Of a stretch of 5,252 nt of DNA, positions 1 through 4,509 are shown one piece after another (position 1 is the stretch's first letter; the number at the start of each line of letters is the position of its first letter). Below the pieces are notes generated by a model. That model made no database searches and was not told where the DNA came from. It was given only the letters and a program-made list of their open reading frames with translations. Both the position numbers and the translations under genes were made by a program. This DNA is from CALELM01 sp045617105 (GTDB taxonomy: Bacteria > Bacillota > Negativicutes > Selenomonadales > Selenomonadaceae). The stretch spans positions 1 to 5,252 of the forward strand of contig JAZLHW010000205.1 in assembly GCA_045617105.1 (NCBI GenBank), given 5' to 3'.

Positions 1-9
1 ATTGTTCAA

Positions 10-30
10 GAAAATGCCATAAGCATTTTC
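10..30. repeat. Short perfect hairpin, 8-bp arms
   Basis: The arms GAAAATGC (10-17) and GCATTTTC (23-30) are perfectly complementary around a 5-nt loop. There is no T-run directly after either side, so a classical intrinsic terminator is not supported. The arms nearly match the palindrome in the ilvB promoter (2770-2792), which makes a shared protein-binding site or a small dispersed repeat possible. On the minus strand a TTGAAC box follows at once and the window then ends, so the site could lie upstream of a gene to the left. The hairpin is seen directly; its role is unknown. Confidence 0.5.
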
Positions 31-47
31 CCTCCAATTTGCGTTTC

Positions 48-137
48 AACGAAGCGGGAGATATGCTCACCGCTTGTTAAAATTTGTCTCCCCCACTTAC
101 AGCAAGCTGTTGAAGAAGGGGACATCTTAGCTTCGTT
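48..137. other. Compact structured element (nested inverted repeats)
   Basis: Three inverted repeats are packed into 90 bp. The outer pair AACGAAGC (48-55) and GCTTCGTT (130-137) is perfect. Inside it, AAGCGG-GAG (52-60) pairs with CTC-CCGCTT (66-75, one bulged A) around a 5-nt loop. A longer imperfect hairpin spans 86-123: GTC/GAC and CCC/GGG at the base, CTT/AAG in the middle, and ACAG/CTGT closing a 4-nt loop. The outer arm and the first inner arm share 52-55, so these two structures exclude each other. Subterminal hairpins of this kind occur at IS200/IS605-type ends and in small non-autonomous elements; competing stems also occur in regulatory RNAs. No transposase or family match can be shown here, and the orientation is undecided. 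Confidence 0.4.
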
Positions 138-249
138 ATAACGGAAACTCTTACGTCCCTTGAACCTATCACTTCTACGTTTTTAAATTCTCCATAATAC
201 TTCAAAATCCTGCTAAAATAAAACGTTACGGTTAACATAACCACACAAC

Positions 250-357
250 ATGCTATGCCGCTTCGATTCACTCATAAAAAAGCTGACCTTTGAAAAACTG
301 GAAGATGAGTATGACATGCGTACTATCAAGGAATACAAAAAGCAGCCGAGGGAATAG
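250..357 (+). pseudogene. Remnant of a RelB/DUF6290-like antitoxin (C-terminal part)
   Basis: A 35-codon reading frame (ATG 250, TAG 355-357) encodes a peptide whose core, residues 5-28 (FDSLIKK, then LTFEKLEDEYD, then MRTIKEY), resembles the end of the ribbon-helix-helix domain and the acidic tail of small RelB/DUF6290-type antitoxins. Those proteins are normally about 70-90 residues and start with a beta strand and helix that bind DNA. Here the in-frame sequence before residue 5 does not resemble that region, an in-frame TAA lies just upstream (238-240), and no Shine-Dalgarno sequence precedes the ATG. The C-terminal end is also cut short. No toxin gene follows: the next gene, ilvN, is on the other strand. 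It therefore looks like a decayed fragment of a toxin-antitoxin locus. The family assignment is from memory of the tail motif, so it is moderate. Confidence 0.45.
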
Positions 358-412
358 ATTATTTTCTTGCAAAAACAACATCCCCATATTGCAATGAAAG
401 AAAGTTTACGCC

Positions 413-465
413 AAAAAGCCGAATCACGCAAACAGAAGAATTTCTTTTTGCATGATTCGGCTTTT
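413..465 (-). terminator. Intrinsic terminator of the ilvBN operon
   Basis: A 13-bp perfect inverted repeat (AAAAGCCGAATCA at 414-426 against its complement at 453-465) continues inward after single mismatches with 5 more pairs (428-432/447-451) and 4 more (434-437/442-445), closing on a GAAT loop. Read on the minus strand, it begins about 40 nt after the ilvN stop and ends in TTTTT, as expected of a rho-independent terminator. Read on the plus strand, the 3' arm also ends in TTTT, so it may work in both directions. No gene ends against it from the left except the antitoxin remnant. Confidence 0.85.
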
Positions 466-506
466 GTTGTCAGAATATCTCCAAACTCTGTCTTTCAAGA
501 TCCCCG

Positions 507-1010
507 TTACATTTTCTTGACGGGAACCGGCCCTCTCGAAAGTGCGATGGCACCTGTACGGGCGATCTCAACGATCTCATATTCCGAAAGCACTTCCACG
601 ATGGCATCGATCTTGTTCTGCTGTCCAGTAAGCTCGATTACCACGTTTTCCTGCGTAATATCGACAATGTTGGCACGGAAAATATCAACGATATTGACGA
701 TATCCGCACGATTTTCCTTCGTTGCGTGTACCTTGATCATCACAAGCTCACGGTCAATAGACGGAGCCTTGCTGAGATTCACGACCTTGATAACATCAAT
801 CAGCTTCGAAAGCTGGTGAACTACCTGATCCAGCTCATTTTCCGATTCAACCGATACGACGATATTGATGCGTGTAACCTCCGGCTCTTCCGTATATCCA
901 GCAGAAATGCTCTCTATGTTGAACGCACGGCGGCTGATCAATCCCGCTACATGCGTGAGAACGCCCGGTTTGTTGTCAACCAAAACCGCCAACAAATATT
1001 TCTTCATCAT
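507..1010 (-). CDS. ilvN: Acetohydroxyacid synthase small (regulatory) subunit
   Basis: This 167-residue protein is the regulatory subunit of acetohydroxyacid synthase. It binds the IlvB dimer, raises its activity and gives feedback inhibition by valine. The length fits the family (E. coli IlvH has 163 residues). Residues 5-80 form the ACT domain, with the conserved LVDNKPGVLTHVAGLISRR stretch followed by FNIESIS. N13, G16 and N31 line up with E. coli IlvH N11, G14 and N29, the valine-site region, so feedback control should be intact. Residues 85-160 are the C-terminal ACT-like domain, ending with the conserved RTGAIALSRGP. The start chosen (1010) overlaps the ilvB stop in an ATGA, with GGAGG 9 nt upstream inside ilvB. 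The next codon is also ATG, so the protein may start one residue later. A terminator follows at once. It is called ilvN because of the pairing; ilvH would be an equivalent name. Confidence 0.96.
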   Translation of the reverse strand: MMKKYLLAVLVDNKPGVLTHVAGLISRRAFNIESISAGYTEEPEVTRINIVVSVESENELDQVVHQLSKLIDVIKVVNLSKAPSIDRELVMIKVHATKENRADIVNIVDIFRANIVDITQENVVIELTGQQNKIDAIVEVLSEYEIVEIARTGAIALSRGPVPVKKM

Positions 1011-1024
1011 TCCTCTTCACCTCC
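1007..1024 (-). promoter_or_regulatory. ilvB-ilvN translational coupling junction with ilvN RBS
   Basis: On the minus strand GGAGG (1024-1020) lies 9 nt before the ilvN ATG (1010-1008), and the ilvB TGA (1009-1007) overlaps that start in ATGA. A strong ribosome binding site buried in the ilvB tail plus the 4-bp overlap point to coupled translation, a usual way to keep the two subunits in step. Confidence 0.85.
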
Positions 1025-2704
1025 AAGAACCATCTCGTCCAAGCGGCAGCCGCTAGGCACCATTGGCAAAACATCTTCGTCCTGCGGTACCCATACATCG
1101 GTCACGGAAGCACCCTTCTCCTCCATGATCTGAGGCAGAAGCGTGTCCAGCTCCTCCTTCTTGGTCAAACGATAGCCCTTTACGCCCATGGATTCCGCCA
1201 GCTTGACAAAATCCGTTTTTCCATTCAGCTCCGACTGGGAATAATGATGGTTATAGAACAGTCTCTGCCACTGTCCGACCATTCCCAAAATACAGTTATG
1301 CACAATAATGACCTTGACATCAATTCCGTTATCGGCAAGTGTCGCAAGCTCTTGGCAATTCATCATGATGCTTCCATCACCCGTAAAGAGAACCACCTTG
1401 CTGTCAGGCATAGCGATTTTTGCGCCCATAGCGGCAGGCAGTCCATAGCCCATGGTTCCCTGCCCACCCGATGTCAGGAAATGACGCGGCTGGTAGACCT
1501 TGAAGAACTGCGCCGCCCACATTTGATGCTGGCCAACATCGGTAACAGCGATTGTATTTTCGTCTGAAAGCTCACTGACCTTTTCGATCAATGCCTCCGG
1601 CTTGATCACGTCCCCACATTCCTTGTACTCAAACGGATGCTCCTTGCTCATCTTCACGCAGGAATCCAGCCAAGGTGCAAAGATCTGAGGGAAATCTTCC
1701 TTCGCTTCTTCCAGCTTCTTTAGGAAGCACGGCAAACTCCAGCGCAGATCGCCCATGACGCAATAATCCGCCGCAACATTCTTGTTTACCTCGGCACGGT
1801 CCAGCTCAAAATGAACCACCTTCGCCTTTGGTGCAAAATCAGATACCTTCCCTGTCACACGGTCGCTGAAACGCATACCAATGCAAAGAAGCAGGTCGCA
1901 CTCCATGATGGACATATTGGAAGCATACGAGCCATGCATTCCTGCAAAGCCAAGGAAGCCCTTCTCATCAGCGGAAACTGTGCCAAGTCCCAAAAGCGTA
2001 CTCGTCACGGGGATTCCCAACCGCTTGACGACCTTGCGCAGCTCCTCTGCCGTATCTGAGATGTTCACGCCACCCCCAACAAAAAGCAACGGCTTCTTAG
2101 CCTGCTTCAATGCCTCAACAACAGCATCAACGTCCTTCTCATCTCCCGGATATTCTCCCGTGTAGCCGCGGAGATATACCTTTTCCGGATATGCATAATC
2201 AAACTTTTCTGCAAAAACATCTTTTGCCACGTCAATGACTACAGGCCCTGGTCTGCCTGTCCGTGCAATGAAAAAGGCTTCCTTCAAGACACGAGGCAAG
2301 TCCTCGGCTTTCTTCACAAGGTAGTTATGCTTCGTGATCGGAGTCGTAATGCCAAAGATGTCCGCCTCCTGAAAGGAGTCCTTCCCGATGTAGGGATTCG
2401 CTACCTGCCCCGTAATGCAAACCAACGGAACAGAATCCGTACATGCCGTAGCAATACCCGTGATCAGATTCGTTGCACCTGGTCCAGAGGTCGCAAAAAC
2501 CACGCCTACCTTTCCCGTTGCCCTTGCATAGCCATCTGCCGCATGAACAGCTCCCTGCTCATGATGTGTCAGGATGTGCGGAAATTCATACTTGTATACT
2601 GCATCATACAAAGTGAGAACGGCTCCCCCTGGATACCCGAACACAACATCCACGTTCTCCCTTTTCAGGCTCTCCAGAACAGCCTCTGCTCCATTTATCA
2701 CCAT
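1007..2704 (-). CDS. ilvB: Acetohydroxyacid synthase large (catalytic) subunit
   Basis: This thiamine-diphosphate enzyme condenses two pyruvates to acetolactate, or pyruvate with 2-ketobutyrate to acetohydroxybutyrate, the first shared step of branched-chain amino acid synthesis in the cytoplasm. Its 565 residues match the family length. The N-terminal pyrimidine-binding domain (about 1-165) has YPGGAVL at 24-30 and the catalytic glutamate E49 in HHEQGAVHAADGYAR. The middle FAD-binding domain (about 190-330) has LFVGGG and GMRFSDRVTGK. The C-terminal domain (about 370-540) has the GDGS motif at 442-445 and the metal-ligand N470. LGMVGQWQ (473-480) keeps the tryptophan W479. The presence of the FAD domain and of ilvN downstream argues for the anabolic enzyme, not the catabolic AlsS. 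The ATG at 2704 has AGAGGGGG 8 nt upstream and a promoter 49 nt upstream. Oddities: H469 stands where most members have the first N of the NN pair, and A102 and S110 occupy positions that are Pro and Ala in plant and yeast enzymes. Confidence 0.97.
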   Translation of the reverse strand: MVINGAEAVLESLKRENVDVVFGYPGGAVLTLYDAVYKYEFPHILTHHEQGAVHAADGYARATGKVGVVFATSGPGATNLITGIATACTDSVPLVCITGQVANPYIGKDSFQEADIFGITTPITKHNYLVKKAEDLPRVLKEAFFIARTGRPGPVVIDVAKDVFAEKFDYAYPEKVYLRGYTGEYPGDEKDVDAVVEALKQAKKPLLFVGGGVNISDTAEELRKVVKRLGIPVTSTLLGLGTVSADEKGFLGFAGMHGSYASNMSIMECDLLLCIGMRFSDRVTGKVSDFAPKAKVVHFELDRAEVNKNVAADYCVMGDLRWSLPCFLKKLEEAKEDFPQIFAPWLDSCVKMSKEHPFEYKECGDVIKPEALIEKVSELSDENTIAVTDVGQHQMWAAQFFKVYQPRHFLTSGGQGTMGYGLPAAMGAKIAMPDSKVVLFTGDGSIMMNCQELATLADNGIDVKVIIVHNCILGMVGQWQRLFYNHHYSQSELNGKTDFVKLAESMGVKGYRLTKKEELDTLLPQIMEEKGASVTDVWVPQDEDVLPMVPSGCRLDEMVLGGEEE

Positions 2705-2752
2705 ACGAAAATCCCCCTCTAAGGTTTACATATTTTCTCTTAATTTTTGCAT

Positions 2753-2781
2753 ATTATAACTTAACTGTAAAGAAAATGCAA
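2753..2781 (-). promoter_or_regulatory. Promoter of ilvBN
   Basis: On the minus strand TTGCAT (2781-2776) is separated by exactly 17 nt from a perfect TATAAT (2758-2753). Transcription should begin near 2746, giving a leader of about 42 nt before the ilvB ATG. That leader contains the ribosome binding site and no long hairpin, T-box or leader peptide. The promoter sits 31 bp beyond the comF stop, so ilvBN can be expressed on its own. The -35 box matches the consensus TTGACA in only its first three bases, which would suit a regulated promoter. Confidence 0.75.
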
Positions 2782-2792
2782 TACATTTTCTT
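2770..2792. promoter_or_regulatory. Perfect 9-bp palindrome over the ilvB -35 box (operator candidate)
   Basis: AAGAAAATG (2770-2778) and CATTTTCTT (2784-2792) are perfect complements around the 5-nt centre CAATA. The site covers the whole -35 box of the ilvB promoter, the position expected of a dimeric repressor's operator. A second reading is a weak A/T-rich terminator hairpin for the yqeB-comF transcript, since it lies about 20 nt after the comF stop; the arm has few G-C pairs and only a short T-run follows, so I prefer the operator. It is not a good match to the CodY box (AATTTTCWGAAAATT), though the ATTTTC/GAAAAT half-sites recall it. Confidence 0.5.
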
Positions 2793-2811
2793 CTATCGTT
2801 CATACTTTCCC

Positions 2812-3483
2812 TTATCTCTGCCGCCTGTCGCTTGCCAATACCAGAACAAGAACCCGCACGGCACCCTTTCGCCGCAAGGCTTCCGCACATGCCTGCACCG
2901 TTGCGCCTGTCGTCATGATATCATCCAGCAGGAGGACTTCCCTGCCGCAAACAAGCTCCGCCTGCGTCACGGAAAAGGCATCCTTCATATTTTTTCTGCG
3001 TTCCTCCCGTGACAATCCGTATTGCGGCACCGTAACACGATTCCTGCAAAGTGCCTCTTGAACCGCAATGCCTTTTGCCTCCAGCCAATCCCGAAAGATT
3101 CGCTCTGCTTGGTTATAGCCCCGTGAACGCAGCTTGTCCTCATGCAGCGGTACTGGAACCGCAACCATCGCATTTTGCAAAAAAGGAAGCTTTGCATCAC
3201 ATGCATCCAAAAAAGTACGGATCTGCAAAAGATTTCCCGTCTTTTGGTGGTACTTCAAACCTCGAATCAGCTCCCGCAGGCTTCCGTGGTATTTTCCCAG
3301 TGCATACGCACCGTCCACCCATTTTTCAGCAGTATCGTCCAAAGGCAGACGCTCCACGCAGACAGCCTTTGCCAAACATTCAGGACACCACGCCCCGCAA
3401 TCCTCCACATAAGCACCGCAAGCAGGACAATGGGGCGGATAGATCAGATCCATCACCGCAGCAAGGATTCCCTGCAGTCCCAT
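2812..3483 (-). CDS. comF: ComF family protein (phosphoribosyltransferase-like, competence)
   Basis: A 223-residue ComF/GntX-type protein. Members have an N-terminal zinc-binding knuckle and a type I phosphoribosyltransferase fold; in transformable bacteria (Bacillus ComFC) they act in the cytoplasm in uptake of single-stranded DNA, and their enzymatic reaction, if any, is not settled. Here the zinc cysteines are C19, C22, C33 and C36 (CPAC and CPEC). GLKYHQKTG (75-83), VPVPLHEDKLRSRGYNQAE (109-127) and the PRPP-binding loop VLLLDDIMTTGAT (183-195) are all present, so the protein looks complete and functional. The ATG at 3483 has GAGGG 6 nt upstream. It starts 22 bp after the yqeB stop, so it is likely read from the same transcript. 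No other competence genes are in view, and a function beyond competence is possible. Confidence 0.93.
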   Translation of the reverse strand: MGLQGILAAVMDLIYPPHCPACGAYVEDCGAWCPECLAKAVCVERLPLDDTAEKWVDGAYALGKYHGSLRELIRGLKYHQKTGNLLQIRTFLDACDAKLPFLQNAMVAVPVPLHEDKLRSRGYNQAERIFRDWLEAKGIAVQEALCRNRVTVPQYGLSREERRKNMKDAFSVTQAELVCGREVLLLDDIMTTGATVQACAEALRRKGAVRVLVLVLASDRRQR

Positions 3484-3505
3484 AGCTCTCCCTCAATCAA
3501 AACTG

Positions 3506-4333
3506 TTAAAAAAATCTTCTCTTGGGCTGCTGGTTCTCCCATTTCATGACCGCCTGAAGCACAGCCCCTGCGATACAACGCACTTTGTCCGAAATCGTAA
3601 AACAATCCTCCTGATGCATGATAGGATTGATGTCGATAAGCTTCTGCCCTTTCGATACCATCGAACCTTCACGAACGATACCGCGAAGCACACCTGAAAT
3701 GTGCGCACAGATCTCCGTAACCGTTCCGTCCTCTTGGTGAATACGCGCAACAGGCTCTCCCGTTGTCATCTTGCAGGAAATATTGTGAAGAGCTTCCACC
3801 CTGCCCTCTGCTGGAGACAGGAGGATATTTTCCTTGTCGTTATGCCCGACCTGAAAAACCTCTCCTTCCTTGCGATAGCTGTAGCCCTCGTAAATAATGC
3901 GTCCCAGCGTATGCCCCCGCATCGTTTCAACGACGGCATCTACGTCACGTCCTGCACAGAAGCCAGGCCCCAGTGCCAACGTATGCTGCGCCATGTCCCT
4001 CGTTGTCCCGAAATTCTCATTTGCCATGAGTGCATCTATGACGACCTGCGGCTCAAAGCCTGCAATGTGCCTTCCGCCCGGATCGATCAGCATGACAAGC
4101 TCCCCTGCCTTCAAAAGCTTTTCTGCTTCCTTGGGAGAACCTGCCTTCTTGCAGGTCACTCTCGCTACGGTTTTTTCCCCGTCATAAGCAGCATCTGCAA
4201 AGGACACCTCCCTGCGTGTGGAGGAGGGTTTTTCTTTTTCCAATATCAGCACGCGAAAGCCTGCATTATGCAAATATATCGCAGCTCCGCTGGCGATCTC
4301 TCCTGCGCCGCGAATGATTACAAGACGTTTCAT
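3506..4333 (-). CDS. yqeB: YqeB: selenium-dependent molybdenum hydroxylase system protein
   Basis: This 275-residue protein belongs to the YqeB/EF2563 family, a maturation factor of unknown exact role that is found with selenium-dependent molybdenum hydroxylases (xanthine dehydrogenase-like enzymes carrying labile selenium). The N-terminus has a Rossmann-like glycine motif, RGAGEIASG (8-16), followed by EKEKPSSTRREVSF (32-45) and LIDPGG (82-87). The family core GTTRDMA (109-115), LGPGFCAGRDVDAV (121-134), RGHTLGRIIYEG (139-150) and CFTISDK (244-250) is intact. Residues about 170-237 read like a lipoyl-type beta sandwich, with LSPAEGRVEAL and AHISGVLRGIV as the two repeats. The ATG at 4333 follows AGAGGA by 7 nt. 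In many genomes yqeB sits with yqeC, mocA, selD or hydroxylase genes; here the neighbours in view are comF and a nuclease-superfamily gene, so its partners must be elsewhere or outside the window. Confidence 0.92.
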   Translation of the reverse strand: MKRLVIIRGAGEIASGAAIYLHNAGFRVLILEKEKPSSTRREVSFADAAYDGEKTVARVTCKKAGSPKEAEKLLKAGELVMLIDPGGRHIAGFEPQVVIDALMANENFGTTRDMAQHTLALGPGFCAGRDVDAVVETMRGHTLGRIIYEGYSYRKEGEVFQVGHNDKENILLSPAEGRVEALHNISCKMTTGEPVARIHQEDGTVTEICAHISGVLRGIVREGSMVSKGQKLIDINPIMHQEDCFTISDKVRCIAGAVLQAVMKWENQQPKRRFF

Positions 4334-4393
4334 GTCAGATTCCTCTCTTTTCCATCAAATATGTCTTCTTGCCATGTTTTTCTTTTTAGTACA

Positions 4394-4429
4394 ACCCACT
4401 TCCGCTAGTCTATTATACCCTACTTCCGC
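4394..4429 (-). promoter_or_regulatory. yqeB-comF promoter -10 box flanked by direct repeats
   Basis: On the minus strand a perfect TATAAT (4417-4412) lies between two copies of a 12-bp repeat, GCGGAAGTAGGG (4429-4418) and GCGGAAGTGGGT (4405-4394), which match in 10 of 12 positions and start exactly 24 bp apart. The first copy abuts the -10 box and the second would cover the transcription start. No good -35 box is found at 16-18 nt upstream. The layout suggests a regulated promoter with a protein bound at two direct half-sites. The leader would be about 70 nt. Confidence 0.5.
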
Positions 4430-4466
4430 CAAAAATTTCTATGTGTTTTCAGAAAAAAATCCGTGC

Positions 4467-4490
4467 AAAAACCAATCTTTTTCATGATGG
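4467..4490 (-). terminator. Weak terminator candidate after the nuclease-superfamily gene
   Basis: On the minus strand CCATC (4490-4486) can pair with GATTGG (4477-4472, one bulged T) around an 8-nt loop, followed directly by TTTTT and, a few bases later, by a run of seven T (4459-4453). It begins about 20 nt after the stop at 4510. The stem is only five pairs, so read-through into yqeB is likely. Confidence 0.3.
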
Positions 4491-4509
4491 AAATTTCTTT
4501 CTTCCACCC

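Noticed and set aside
6..35. Minus-strand GGAGGG followed by ATG and a six-codon frame (MLMAFS)
   Set aside because: The ribosome binding site is only 4 nt from the first ATG and the frame stops after six codons; a leader peptide cannot be argued without the sequence to the left.
77..271. Minus-strand 64-codon open frame over the structured left-hand element
   Set aside because: It runs through the hairpins at 86-123 and has no ribosome binding site or recognisable family; the nucleotide structure explains the region better.
1..413. CRISPR array, tRNA or rRNA in the gene-free left region
   Set aside because: There are no regularly spaced repeats, no tRNA cloverleaf signatures and no rRNA-like sequence.
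213..431. Minus-strand 72-codon open frame opposite the antitoxin remnant
   Set aside because: Its Ser/Phe/Cys-rich translation looks like the antisense of the lysine/glutamate-rich remnant and runs into the ilv terminator hairpin.
2705..2746. T-box, riboswitch or attenuator in the ilvB leader
   Set aside because: The predicted leader is about 42 nt, with no stable hairpin, no branched-chain codon run and no T-box sequence.
2770..2792. CodY box at the ilv promoter
   Set aside because: The half-sites resemble CodY half-sites, but their order and 5-nt spacing do not match AATTTTCWGAAAATT.
3051..3485. Plus-strand open frames opposite comF (144, 135 and 92 codons)
   Set aside because: All are shadows of the well-supported comF frame, with Pro/Ser/His-rich low-quality translations.
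3701..4408. Long plus-strand open frame (235 codons) opposite yqeB
   Set aside because: It lies antisense to a clearly recognised gene, its translation is rich in Cys, His and Arg with no domain pattern, and it has no supporting ribosome binding site.
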